Part shown: piece by piece, positions 7,477-16,414 of the stretch
Layout of the letters: the number at the start of each line of letters is the position of its first letter
Numbering within the stretch: position 1 is the stretch's first letter
NCBI GenBank assembly: GCA_903932145.1
Contig: CAIZFE010000089.1
Location: 1 to 64,000 of the forward strand
Length of the DNA: 64,000 bases
Direction of reading: 5' to 3'
DNA from: an uncultured Rhodopila sp.
GTDB lineage: Bacteria > Pseudomonadota > Alphaproteobacteria > Acetobacterales > Acetobacteraceae
Position numbers and translations under genes: made by a program
The notes under the pieces: generated by a model
The model's database searches: none
Told to the model about the DNA's origin: nothing
What the model saw: only the letters and a program-made list of their open reading frames with translations

Positions 7477-10317
7477 TCACTCACCGGCCGGCACCGCCTC
7501 GATCCGCCGATTTTCAGCCGATGTCGCCCGATATTCCAACTGCCATTCGGACGGTCCGTTCGACGGCGAAATCTGCACCGCCGTCACCTTGTATTCCGGA
7601 CAATTCGTTGCCCAGTCAGAGAAATCCGTGGTGATCACGTTGGCCTGCGTCGTCGGGTGATGGAAGGTCGTATAGACAATGCCTGGAGCGACCCGTTCGG
7701 TCACCGTCGCCCGCAACGTCGTCTCACCGGAGCGGCTGCGCAGCCGGACCCAGTCGCCGTTCTTGACGCCGCGTTCCTCGGCATCGTGCGGATGGATTTC
7801 CAGCAGATCCTCGGCATGCCACACAACGTTCGCCGTCCGGCGGGTCTGCGCGCCGACGTTATACTGCGACAGGATACGCCCGGTGGTCAGCAAGAGCGGG
7901 AAGCGAGGCCCGACCTTTTCGTCGGTCGCCACGTATTCAGTAATGACGAAGTTGCCCTTGCCGCGCACGAAGTGGTCGATGTGCATGATCGGCGTGCCAT
8001 CCGGCGCGGCATCGTTGCACGGCCACTGCACGGCCTCTTTTTCCAGCTTCTCGTACGACACGCCAGAGAACGACGGCGTGGTGCGGGCAATCTCCGCCAT
8101 GATCTCGGCCGGGCTGGTGTAGTCCATTTTGTAGCCCATGGCATTGGCGATCGCCATCGTCGCCTCCCAGTCTCCCAGCCCGCCACGCGGCGCCATCACC
8201 TTGCGCACGCGATTGATGCGGCGTTCGGCGTTGATGAAGGTGCCGTCCTTTTCCAGGAACGTCGCACCCGGCAGGAACACATGCGCGTAATTCGACGTTT
8301 CGTTCAAGAACAGGTCATGCACCACGACGCATTCCATCGCCAGCATGCCGGCCGTGACGTGCTTGGTGTCCGGATCAGACTGCACGATATCCTCGCCCTG
8401 CACGTACAGACCCAGGAAGGTGCCCTCGACCGCAGCGTCGAACATGTTGGGAATGCGCAATCCGGGTTCCGGATTGATCTTCACGCCCCATTCTTTTTCG
8501 TACAGCGCGCGCACGCCGGGATCGCTGACATGGCGGTAACCTGGCAGTTCGTGCGGGAAGCTCCCCATGTCGCAACTGCCCTGGACGTTGTTCTGGCCGC
8601 GCAGCGGGTTCACACCGACGCCGCGCCGGCCAATGTTGCCGGTCGCCATTGCGAGGTTGGCGATCGCCATGACAGCAGTGCTGCCCTGGCTGTGTTCGGT
8701 GACGCCCAGGCCATAGTAGATCGCGCCGTTGCCGCCAGAGGCGAACAACCGAGCAGCTCCACGCAACGTTTCAGGATCGACACCGGTGGTAGGCTGCAAT
8801 GCTTCCGGGCTGTGCCGCGGTTCGGACACGAACGCCGCCCAATCCGCAAAGGCATCCGTATCGCACCGTTCGGCCACAAACGCCTGATCGACCAGCCCTT
8901 CAGTGACAATGACATGCGCCAGCGCGGTCAGCACCGCGACGTTGGTCCCGGGCCGCAGCGGCAGGTGATACGAAGCCTCCACATGCGGCGTCCGCACCAT
9001 GTCGATCTTGCGTGGGTCAATAACGATCAGTTTCGCGCCTTCCCGCAGCCGCTTCTTCATCCGCGACGCGAACACCGGATGCCCGTCGGTCGGATTGGCC
9101 CCGATGATGACGATGACGTCGGACTCCTCGACGCTGTCGAAATCCTGCGTGCCGGCCGATGTTCCGAACGTCTTACCCAATCCGTAGCCGGTGGGTGAGT
9201 GGCACACCCGCGCACAGGTATCGGTATTGTTGTTGCCGAACGCGGTACGAGTCAATTTCTGGACCAGATAGGCTTCCTCGGCGGTGCAACGAGACGACGT
9301 GATCACGCCGACCGCATCCACCCCGGCCTTCGCCTGGATGCGCTTGAATTCGGAAGCGACACGAGCAATCGCGACCTCCCAGCTAACCTCGCGCCAGGGA
9401 TCGGAAATCTTCTCGCGGATCATCGGCGACAGGATGCGATCCGGATGCTGCGCGTAACCCCAGGCAAACCGCCCCTTCACACAGGAATGGCCGTGATTCG
9501 CCTTGCCGTCTTTCCACGGCACCATCCGGATGACCTGATCGCCGCGCATCTCGGCCTTGAAGCTACACCCGACGCCGCAATACGCGCAGGTCGTAATGAC
9601 TGAATGTTCCGGCTGGCCGAGTTCCACGACCGACTTTTCCATCAGCGTCGCGGTCGGGCAGGCCTGGACGCAGGCGCCACAGGACACGCATTCGCTGGTC
9701 AGGAACGGCTCATCCATGCCGGCCGCGACCTTGGAATCGAAGCCGCGTCCCTGGATGGTCAGTGCAAAGGTGCCCTGCACTTCCTCGCATGCCCGAACGC
9801 AGCGGGAGCAGACGATGCATTTGGACGCATCGAAGTCGAAATACGGGTTTGATCCGTCGGTCGGGGCAGCAAGGTGGTTTTCGCCCTCATACCCGTACCG
9901 CACATCGCGCAGGCCAACCTCGCCGGCGGTGTCCTGCAATTCGCAGTTGCCGTTTGCCGAACAGGTGAGGCAGTCCAGCGGGTGGTCGGAGATGTACAGC
10001 TCCATCACGCCGCGCCGCAGTTTCCGCAGTTTATCGCTAACCGTGTGGACCTTCATGCCGGGAGCGACCGGCGTGGTGCAGGATGCCGGGGTGCCGGCGC
10101 GGCCCTCGATTTCGATCAGGCACATGCGGCAGCTACCGAAACTGTCCAGCATATCGGTGGCGCACAGCTTGGGGATCTTGATCCCGGCTTCCATGGATGC
10201 GCGCATAATAGAGGTGCCCTCGGGCACCGACACCAGATGGCCATCGACCGTCAGCGTCACCATCGCTTCGGCTTCCACGGGCTTTGTCCCGTAGTCGATC
10301 TCCTTGATCATACCCAT
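7477..10317 (-). CDS. fdsA: NAD-dependent formate dehydrogenase, catalytic alpha subunit
   Basis: The molybdenum bis-MGD subunit that oxidises formate to CO2. N-terminal NuoG-like region: [2Fe-2S] cysteines C52, C63, C66 and C80; H112 with C116, C119 and C125; two ferredoxin clusters at C167/170/173/177 and C210/213/216/220. A further [4Fe-4S] site is C244/C247/C251/C279. The molybdenum ligand is C372 followed by H373, in ARVCHSPTGYG. The C-terminal domain is MGD-binding. At 946 residues it is normal for FdsA. The ATG at 10317 has AGGAGA upstream. It passes electrons to FdsB/FdsG, 17 bases upstream in the operon. Confidence 0.97.
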   Translation of the reverse strand: MGMIKEIDYGTKPVEAEAMVTLTVDGHLVSVPEGTSIMRASMEAGIKIPKLCATDMLDSFGSCRMCLIEIEGRAGTPASCTTPVAPGMKVHTVSDKLRKLRRGVMELYISDHPLDCLTCSANGNCELQDTAGEVGLRDVRYGYEGENHLAAPTDGSNPYFDFDASKCIVCSRCVRACEEVQGTFALTIQGRGFDSKVAAGMDEPFLTSECVSCGACVQACPTATLMEKSVVELGQPEHSVITTCAYCGVGCSFKAEMRGDQVIRMVPWKDGKANHGHSCVKGRFAWGYAQHPDRILSPMIREKISDPWREVSWEVAIARVASEFKRIQAKAGVDAVGVITSSRCTAEEAYLVQKLTRTAFGNNNTDTCARVCHSPTGYGLGKTFGTSAGTQDFDSVEESDVIVIIGANPTDGHPVFASRMKKRLREGAKLIVIDPRKIDMVRTPHVEASYHLPLRPGTNVAVLTALAHVIVTEGLVDQAFVAERCDTDAFADWAAFVSEPRHSPEALQPTTGVDPETLRGAARLFASGGNGAIYYGLGVTEHSQGSTAVMAIANLAMATGNIGRRGVGVNPLRGQNNVQGSCDMGSFPHELPGYRHVSDPGVRALYEKEWGVKINPEPGLRIPNMFDAAVEGTFLGLYVQGEDIVQSDPDTKHVTAGMLAMECVVVHDLFLNETSNYAHVFLPGATFLEKDGTFINAERRINRVRKVMAPRGGLGDWEATMAIANAMGYKMDYTSPAEIMAEIARTTPSFSGVSYEKLEKEAVQWPCNDAAPDGTPIMHIDHFVRGKGNFVITEYVATDEKVGPRFPLLLTTGRILSQYNVGAQTRRTANVVWHAEDLLEIHPHDAEERGVKNGDWVRLRSRSGETTLRATVTERVAPGIVYTTFHHPTTQANVITTDFSDWATNCPEYKVTAVQISPSNGPSEWQLEYRATSAENRRIEAVPAGE

Positions 10318-10334
10318 CGCCGGAGTCTCCTCTT

Positions 10335-11843
10335 CTATTCAGCGGCCAGGCGTTGAGCCGGCCGGAAATCCTCGGGGAAGTAATTCATCGCGCTGAGCAC
10401 CGGGTACGGAATAAACCCGCCCAGCGCGCACAACGATCCAAACTTCATGGTGTGGCAAAGGTCGCGCAGCAGTTCCAGATTGGCATCGACGTCCTGGCCG
10501 GCGAGGATTTTGTCCACCGTTTCGACTCCGCGCACTGAACCAATGCGGCACGGGGTGCATTTGCCGCAGGACTCCACGGTGCAGAACTCCATCGCGAACC
10601 GAGCCTGACGGGCCATGTCAACTGTGTCGTCGAACACGACAACGCCGCCGTGGCCGATCAACCCGTCCTTGGCCGCGAACGCCTCGTAATCGAACGGGGT
10701 GTCAAATAGGTCGGGCGGGAAATAGGCGCCCAGAGGACCACCGACCTGCACGGCGCGGATGGGTTCGCCGGACAGCGTGCCGCCGCCAATGTCGTTAACC
10801 AGTTCGCCGAGCGTAACGCCGAAGCCACACTCGAACAGTCCGCCATGGCGGATGTTGCCGGCCAACTGGATCGGCATCGTGCCGCGCGAGCGCCCCATGC
10901 CGATAGCCTGATAAGCCGGCGCGCCATCCCGCAGGATGCACGGAACGGTGGCCAAGGTCACAAGATTGTTGATGACGGTCGGGCAGCCGAACAGACCTTT
11001 GTGCGCCGGCAGCGGCGGCTTGGCGCGCACCTGACCGCGGCGGCCTTCCAGGCTTTCCAGCAAGGAGGTTTCCTCCCCGCACACATAGGCACCGGCGCCG
11101 ACCCGCTGTTCGATGTCGAAGTCCGCACCCAGGATGCCGGCCGCACGCGCGATGACCAGCGCCTTGTCGAAGGTATCAATGCCGTGCGGATACTCTGAAC
11201 GCGTGTAAACGTACCCCTTGGACGCACCGACCGCGAAGGCGGCGATGGCCATGCCCTCGATCAGGCTGAACGGGTCGCCTTCCAGCAGCATGCGATCGGC
11301 GAAGGTGCCGGAATCGCCTTCATCCGCGTTGCAGACGATAAATTTGCGGTCACCCTTAGCTTCCGCGACGGTCTTCCACTTAATGCCGGTCGGGAAGCCC
11401 GCGCCGCCGCGTCCACGCAGCCCGGATGCCACCACCGTTGCAACTGTCTCCACCGGCCCTAAAGCGCGGGCCTTTTCGAGACCTTCGAACCCGCCATGCG
11501 CACGGTAATCGTCCAACGACAGCGGATCGACGATCCCGCAACGCGCGAACGTCAACCGGGTCTGCCGAGCCAGGAACGGGATCTGTTCGGGAACGCCCAA
11601 ACGCAGGTGCCGCGCGGCACCGGTCAGCAATCCATCGGCCAATAATGCGGCAACATCGGAAACCTCGACCGGCCCGTAGGCGATGCGGCCTTCCGGTGTT
11701 TCCACCTCGATCATCGGTTCCAGCCAGAACACCCCGCGCGAGCCCGTGCGCACAATCTCGGCGTGACCAGCCAGCGCGTCCGCGACGTCGTCGGCGCCCA
11801 CGGCAAGGGCCGCCACATCGCGAGGGACAAAAATCCGGGTCAA
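10335..11843 (-). CDS. fdsB: NAD-dependent formate dehydrogenase, beta (NADH/FMN) subunit
   Basis: A NuoF-like diaphorase subunit that reduces NAD+ with electrons from FdsA. It has a thioredoxin-like N-terminal domain, the FMN/NADH loops GLRGRGGAGFPTGIKW and CNADEGDSGTFADR, and the C-terminal [4Fe-4S] cysteines in ESCGKCTPCRIG plus SLCALGG. The best start is TTG at 11843, which overlaps the fdsG stop as TTGA and gives 502 residues. A longer frame to 11933 would run deep into fdsG and is unlikely. Confidence 0.96.
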   Translation of the reverse strand: MTRIFVPRDVAALAVGADDVADALAGHAEIVRTGSRGVFWLEPMIEVETPEGRIAYGPVEVSDVAALLADGLLTGAARHLRLGVPEQIPFLARQTRLTFARCGIVDPLSLDDYRAHGGFEGLEKARALGPVETVATVVASGLRGRGGAGFPTGIKWKTVAEAKGDRKFIVCNADEGDSGTFADRMLLEGDPFSLIEGMAIAAFAVGASKGYVYTRSEYPHGIDTFDKALVIARAAGILGADFDIEQRVGAGAYVCGEETSLLESLEGRRGQVRAKPPLPAHKGLFGCPTVINNLVTLATVPCILRDGAPAYQAIGMGRSRGTMPIQLAGNIRHGGLFECGFGVTLGELVNDIGGGTLSGEPIRAVQVGGPLGAYFPPDLFDTPFDYEAFAAKDGLIGHGGVVVFDDTVDMARQARFAMEFCTVESCGKCTPCRIGSVRGVETVDKILAGQDVDANLELLRDLCHTMKFGSLCALGGFIPYPVLSAMNYFPEDFRPAQRLAAE

Positions 11844-12310
11844 GACAGCGTCTCCAACATACGGTCCACCTTGGCGGCGTTCAGCCGTCCGACCGGCTTG
11901 CCATCCAACAACGCGGACGGACCCGTCGCACACAGGCCGAGACAGAACACGGGCTCCAGCGTCACGGCACCATCGGCGGAGGTTTCATGCCAATCCACCC
12001 CCAGGGACGACCGGACATGCGCGCCCACCGCATCGGCGCCTACCGCCTGGCACGCCTCGGCGCGGCACACGCGCAGCACATGCCGGCCCGGCACCGTCCG
12101 GCGAAATTCATGATAGAATGTCACAATGCCATGCACTTCGGCTCGGCTGATGTTCAGAGCCGACGCCACCAGGGGTTCCGCCGCCACCGGCACACAGCCA
12201 AACACCGCTTGCAGGGCATGCAGCACGGGCAGTCCGGCACCCTCGATATCCGCATGATCGGAGATCACGCCGCGGGCCCGGTCTTCGCTCCATGGCTCGT
12301 AATTGGCCAT
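11840..12310 (-). CDS. fdsG: NAD-dependent formate dehydrogenase, gamma subunit
   Basis: A NuoE-like [2Fe-2S] subunit of 156 residues. Cluster ligands are C82 and C87 (RVCRAEACQ) and C123 and C127 (FCLGLC), preceded by the usual helical bundle with VHGIVTFYHEF. It is the first gene of the fds operon, with a strong GGGAGGA ribosome site before the ATG at 12310. It forms the electron-output module with FdsB. Confidence 0.96.
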   Translation of the reverse strand: MANYEPWSEDRARGVISDHADIEGAGLPVLHALQAVFGCVPVAAEPLVASALNISRAEVHGIVTFYHEFRRTVPGRHVLRVCRAEACQAVGADAVGAHVRSSLGVDWHETSADGAVTLEPVFCLGLCATGPSALLDGKPVGRLNAAKVDRMLETLS

Positions 12311-12368
12311 TGCATCCTCCCTGTTCGCATCTAATACGCAATTCAGCCGCTTTTAGGGGCGGCCGGTG

Positions 12369-12398
12369 ATATAAATGCAAGAAAGCGGATGCATACAA
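12369..12398 (-). promoter_or_regulatory. Possible promoter of the fds operon
   Basis: On the minus strand, TTGTAT (12398-12393) and TTATAT (12374-12369) are separated by 18 bases, about 60 bases before the fdsG start. The segment is clearly richer in AT than its surroundings. No operator for a known formate regulator is recognisable, and no LysR-type fdsR gene is adjacent. Confidence 0.35.
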
Positions 12399-12411
12399 CG
12401 ATAGAAAAAAT

Positions 12412-12759
12412 CTATCGGTAAGCAGGGCCGTCCGGCTTTTCCATGATCATCAGCGCGCTGCGCAGCCGCATGATCCCTCCCCGCGTCTGGCCGTGCACGC
12501 ACATACGCTGACCCTCGGAGGTCAGGTCGGTGACCTCACGCGGGACTGGAGACGTCGCCAGACGCACCAGTTCGCTGATGCGGTCCAGAAGATGAAGACA
12601 GTATTCCGGTGTGTCGGTTGTGACTTCCATCGGCGGCCCCGAGGTTTCCTGCGCTGGGGTGGAGGCAGCGGAGGCTGCAGTCAGGGCCCCCGCTCCAAGA
12701 AGCGCGAGCAGGCCCAGGGCCGGTAACGCCGAGCGGCGTCGATGCCGGCCGTCCCTCAT
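12412..12759 (-). CDS. Small secreted protein of unknown function
   Basis: A 115-residue product from the ATG at 12759. It begins with basic residues and a hydrophobic core (ALPALGLLALLGAGALTAASA), a plausible Sec signal peptide cleaved near residue 33. The mature part has two cysteines (EYCLHLLDRI and QRMCVHG) that could form a disulfide, and is mostly helical. It lies upstream of the fds operon on the same strand, about 100 bases away. I do not recognise a family. A longer frame to 12831 exists but would bury the signal peptide. Confidence 0.6.
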   Translation of the reverse strand: MRDGRHRRRSALPALGLLALLGAGALTAASAASTPAQETSGPPMEVTTDTPEYCLHLLDRISELVRLATSPVPREVTDLTSEGQRMCVHGQTRGGIMRLRSALMIMEKPDGPAYR

Positions 12760-12880
12760 TGCTTTGGCAGGGTCACCGTCAAGACACGGGTGCCCTGAAT
12801 AAACCAGCCGACGCCGGTTACAGCCAGCCATGACGGTGCGGGAACGGTATCAATTCGATGCGATTACCCTTGGGCGGCAA

Positions 12881-14119
12881 CTAACCCGCCACCAACGGAC
12901 AATGACCCTCGTTCAGCGGCCGGAACGCGTCCTCGGCCGCCACGGTGCGCACCAGACGATAATAATCCCACGGACCACGGCTTTCCTCCGGCGTCTTCAC
13001 CTGAAACAGGTACATCGAGTTCATCACCCGCCCATCGGCCCGGATCGTGCCGCGACCATAAGCCTCATCCTCCACCGGCATCGCCTTCATCTGAGCGATC
13101 AACGCCCTGCCGCTGGCCCTGGCCTGCGGCAAACCCATCGCCTGCATCGCTTTCAACGTATGGGTAATTGCAGAGAAATCGCCCGCCTGCAGCATGTTCG
13201 GCATCTTGCCATTCATCCTGGGAGCATACCGTTTGGCGAAGGCGCGGGTCAAATCATTCATGTCCCAATACCACGCCTCGGTCAGCAGCAGCCCTTGCGC
13301 GGTTGCCAGGCCAAGCCCATGCACGTCCGGGATGGTCAGCAGCAGCGCCGCCAGTTTCTGTCCGCGTTTGGCGATGCCGAACTCAGCGGCCTGCTTGACG
13401 CAGTTCACCGTGTTCTCACCGCTATTGGCCAGGCCGATCACCTTGGCGCCGCTGGCCTGCGCCTGGAGCAGATATGTCGAAAAGTCGGTAGTTTCCGGGA
13501 ACGGATGCGAGACCTGCCCCACCACCTGGCCTCCGACGGAGGTGACCGCGCGGGCCGTGTCTGTCGCCAGCAATTTACCGAATGTGTAGTCGGCGGCAAT
13601 GAAGAACCAGGTGTCGCCGCCCTCGGCCACCAGCGCCTTACCCGTGCAGGAGCCCAACGAATACGTGTCGTAGGTCCATTGCACATGGTTGGGGCTGCAC
13701 GCCTTGCCGGTCAGGTCCGAACTCGCCGGGGTTGTGAACACGGCTGCCTTGTCTTTCTCCTTCACCAACGTCGCCACGGCCAGCGCGGCGGACGAGTTGT
13801 TGACGTTGGAAATGAAATCGACGCCCTGCCGGTCGAACCAGTCGCGCGCGATCGATTGCGCGATATCCGGTTTGCTTTGATAGTCGGCCGACAGAACCTC
13901 CACCGTGATATCAGGATGGGCGCGCATGAAATCCTCGGCCGCAAGCGTCGTCGCCGCGACCGAACCCGCCCCGGTGCCGTTCGAGTTCGGGCCGTTCAGG
14001 TCGGTCAGCACGCCAATCCGAATGGTCTGGCGGTCGGCCGCACGCGAACGGCGGGCCGGCATCGTGACGGCGGCCGTCGAAGCGGCGAGCGCCGCCCGCC
14101 GCGTGAGGGAGAGAGCCAT
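12881..14119 (-). CDS. Branched-chain amino-acid-type ABC substrate-binding protein
   Basis: A 412-residue periplasmic ligand-binding protein of the LivJ/LivK type I fold. It starts at ATG 14119 after AAGGAAACG. The N-terminus LTRRAALAAS resembles a twin-arginine signal, with cleavage near RSRAAD. Core segments are IRIGVLTDLNGPNS, VDFISNVNNSSAALAV, and DTWFFIAADYTFG after a WTYDTYSLGS stretch. No permease or ATPase genes are adjacent, so it is an orphan binding protein; the ligand cannot be read from sequence. It is divergent from the iron operon. Confidence 0.9.
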   Translation of the reverse strand: MALSLTRRAALAASTAAVTMPARRSRAADRQTIRIGVLTDLNGPNSNGTGAGSVAATTLAAEDFMRAHPDITVEVLSADYQSKPDIAQSIARDWFDRQGVDFISNVNNSSAALAVATLVKEKDKAAVFTTPASSDLTGKACSPNHVQWTYDTYSLGSCTGKALVAEGGDTWFFIAADYTFGKLLATDTARAVTSVGGQVVGQVSHPFPETTDFSTYLLQAQASGAKVIGLANSGENTVNCVKQAAEFGIAKRGQKLAALLLTIPDVHGLGLATAQGLLLTEAWYWDMNDLTRAFAKRYAPRMNGKMPNMLQAGDFSAITHTLKAMQAMGLPQARASGRALIAQMKAMPVEDEAYGRGTIRADGRVMNSMYLFQVKTPEESRGPWDYYRLVRTVAAEDAFRPLNEGHCPLVAG

Positions 14120-14260
14120 GACGTTTCCTTCGGATGTGTTGTTTGTTCGGCTGCGAGACTCTTGGCGTGCGACCACCGAGCGGTCAATCTCCCGAGAACA
14201 CAAGTTCGGCCGCGTCCATCGCTTGCAACGGAGCATCCGCCCGTGTATTGGACACTCAGT

Positions 14261-14281
14261 TGCAAATCATTCGCATTTGCA
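14261..14281 (+). promoter_or_regulatory. Fur-box-like operator upstream of the FTR1 operon
   Basis: TGCAAAT (14261-14267) - CATTCGC - ATTTGCA (14275-14281) is a perfect 7-base inverted repeat that closely resembles proteobacterial Fur boxes. It lies 19 bases before the FTR1 start codon and 8 bases after a TTGGAC hexamer (14248-14253), so a bound repressor would block transcription. This predicts iron repression of the downstream operon. Confidence 0.65.
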
Positions 14282-14299
14282 GAGACCGGGAAGTGCCGC

Positions 14300-15433
14300 A
14301 TGCTCGTCAGCCTGATCATCGTGTTCCGCGAGGCCATAGAGGCCGGCCTGATCGTCGGCATCGTCCTCGCCGCGACCAGGGGTGTTATCGGGCGGGAGCG
14401 CTGGATCGCCGGGGGAATTGTCGCCGGAGTGCTCGGTGCCAGCCTGGTGGCCGGTTCCGCCGCGGCGCTTTCGGACGCGTTCGAAGGCGCCGGTCAGGAA
14501 GTCTTTACCGCCGCTATCCTGTGCTTCGCCGTCGTGATGTTGAGCTGGCACATCCTGTGGATGTCGCACCACGCCCGCACCATGGCCGCCGAATTCCGCG
14601 AAGTCGGTCAGGCCGTACGACTCGGGCAGCGATCCCTCGCGGCACTGGCCACGGTTGTCGCGATTGCGGTGCTTCGGGAGGGCGCCGAAGTCGTACTTTT
14701 CCTCTACGGCGTCGTTGCCGGATCACATACGACCGGCCTGTCGTTGGCCACTGGAGGCGCCGCCGGCCTGATACTTGCCGCTGCCTTGTCCTGGCTGCTG
14801 TATCGCGGGCTCGTCATTATCCCGCTGCATCGGCTGTTCAAGGTGACCAATGGACTGATCGCCCTGCTCGCCGCGGGGATGGCGGGACAGGCCGCCGCGA
14901 CCTTGCATTCCGCCGATCTGCTTCCCGCGTGGGGCGAGCATCTGTGGGACACCAGCGCCTTTCTGGCCGACGACACGATCGCGGGCCGAGCGCTGCATGC
15001 ATTGGTGGGGTATTCGGCGCGGCCGTCGGGCGTTCAGTTCGCCGCCTGGGTGGCCACCTTGGTCGTGTTGATGGTTTGCTCGCGCCTTATCGGCCGGCCT
15101 CGAGGGCGGTCGCTTGCGGCCGTTGCGGCGCTGGTTGCACTGGTTTCCACCGGGTCACCTGCCCGGGCAGAGGATCCGTTGACGCTGCTGTTCCGTAACC
15201 ATCGTTTCGAGCCGGCCCGGATCGAGGTGCCGGCGAACGTCAAGTTCAAACTGATGGTGAAGAACACCGACGACACGGCGGACGAATTCGAGAGCACTGC
15301 GCTTAATCGCGAGAAACTTGTTGCTCCTGGCCAAACCATCACCGTGTTTCTCGGCCCACTCGACCCCGGAGAGTATAAATTCTTCGGTGACTTCCATCAG
15401 GACACCGCTCAAGGCGTATTGGTAGCAAAATGA
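14300..15433 (+). CDS. FTR1-family iron permease fused to a C-terminal cupredoxin domain
   Basis: A 377-residue inner-membrane iron transporter. It has about seven hydrophobic helices with the two iron-binding FTR1 motifs R10-E-A-I-E14 and R126-E-G-A-E130. After the last helix and an ARAEDP junction, residues about 280-377 form an EfeO-N-like cupredoxin domain (FEPARIEVPA, DEFES, PGEYKFFGDFH) facing the periplasm. In the EfeUOB system these are separate proteins (EfeU and EfeO), so this is a fusion of channel and periplasmic iron-handling domain. The ATG at 14300 lies just after a Fur-like box. The stop overlaps the next gene as ATGA. Confidence 0.9.
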   Translation: MLVSLIIVFREAIEAGLIVGIVLAATRGVIGRERWIAGGIVAGVLGASLVAGSAAALSDAFEGAGQEVFTAAILCFAVVMLSWHILWMSHHARTMAAEFREVGQAVRLGQRSLAALATVVAIAVLREGAEVVLFLYGVVAGSHTTGLSLATGGAAGLILAAALSWLLYRGLVIIPLHRLFKVTNGLIALLAAGMAGQAAATLHSADLLPAWGEHLWDTSAFLADDTIAGRALHALVGYSARPSGVQFAAWVATLVVLMVCSRLIGRPRGRSLAAVAALVALVSTGSPARAEDPLTLLFRNHRFEPARIEVPANVKFKLMVKNTDDTADEFESTALNREKLVAPGQTITVFLGPLDPGEYKFFGDFHQDTAQGVLVAK

Positions 15434-16209
15434 CCCGAACATTTGTTGGAATGGCCGCGGCGCTGGCATTGCTGGCGCCGATGGAAGCCCGCGCCGATTA
15501 TCATCTGCATTCGCCCTACGAAGTTGACCTCGGCGAATTGGAAATCGAGCATAACGGTGCCGCTTCGTTCGACCGCAAGCCGGACAACAACGGCGCGCAA
15601 AGCTATACGCTGGAGTTTGGTACCGGGCTGACCAGTTGGTGGCACAGCGAGATCGAACTGGGTTTCGATCGCGACCCGGGGTTCAGCCAACCGACGAATT
15701 TGACCCAGGCGGTAACGGAAAATACCTTTCAGTTGACCGAGCCGGGACAATATTTCGCGGATTTCGGATTCTACGCCGAGTACGGGCAATCCCTGACCAC
15801 CGGCAAGCATGCCGCACCGAACCAGGCCACGTTTGGGCCGGTCATCGGCATGGATATCGGGCGGACCTCACATCTGGTGAACCTGTTCGTGACGCGGGAA
15901 CTGGGACCGAACCAGGATACGCAGGGGTTGGATTTCAGCTATGCTTGGCAGAGCAAGTGGAACCTGTGGAAACCACTTTCTCCGGCGATTGAAATCTATG
16001 GTGATTCGGGCGTACTGGGCCAGTCGCCACGGTTTTCGCGGCAGCAGTTCCTGGTTGGTCCGGTTGGGGTGGGGGCGTTAAGCCTGCACGATCTTGGATT
16101 GGGCAATGCCGGGAAGGTCAAATACGAAATCGGCTGGCTGTTCGGGGCGACGCAGGCCACCGCCGAAGGCACGTTACGGTGGCGGTTAGAGTTGGAGATC
16201 CCTTTCTAA
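15430..16209 (+). CDS. Outer-membrane beta-barrel-like protein of the iron operon
   Basis: A 259-residue exported protein: a signal peptide (FVGMAAALALLAPMEARA, cleaved near residue 22), then alternating amphipathic strands ending in RWRLELEIPF with a terminal Phe, typical of outer-membrane barrels. It overlaps the FTR1 gene by 4 bases, so it is co-expressed and probably iron-regulated. I infer a role in the outer-membrane step of the same uptake route. No TonB box or plug domain is seen, so it is not a standard receptor. Confidence 0.7.
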   Translation: MTRTFVGMAAALALLAPMEARADYHLHSPYEVDLGELEIEHNGAASFDRKPDNNGAQSYTLEFGTGLTSWWHSEIELGFDRDPGFSQPTNLTQAVTENTFQLTEPGQYFADFGFYAEYGQSLTTGKHAAPNQATFGPVIGMDIGRTSHLVNLFVTRELGPNQDTQGLDFSYAWQSKWNLWKPLSPAIEIYGDSGVLGQSPRFSRQQFLVGPVGVGALSLHDLGLGNAGKVKYEIGWLFGATQATAEGTLRWRLELEIPF

Positions 16210-16414
16210 GAAATAAATGCGTCCTGGACCTACCGCTCGAGCCAACGCTCTTCGAACAGGCGAGTCGGCCTGAACCCATCACCTCGCGATCTTGTAAGCC
16301 CGGCATCCCAACGGCGCCGGGGAATTAACTTGGCTCAATCCTCTATCATACTACCTTTCGCATGGAGACAATCCGGCAAACGGATGACGAAATCCAACGA
16401 CAGGGACGTGCAAA

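Noticed and set aside
7297-9198. 633-residue plus-strand open frame opposite fdsA
   Set aside because: It is the antisense of a gene with complete family motifs. His/Arg-rich composition and no ribosome site mark it as a high-GC shadow frame.
12399-12417. CGATAG-AAAAAAT-CTATCG as an intrinsic terminator
   Set aside because: The stem is only 6 bases, overlaps the stop codon of the small secreted protein gene, and the T/A run is in the loop and not after the stem.
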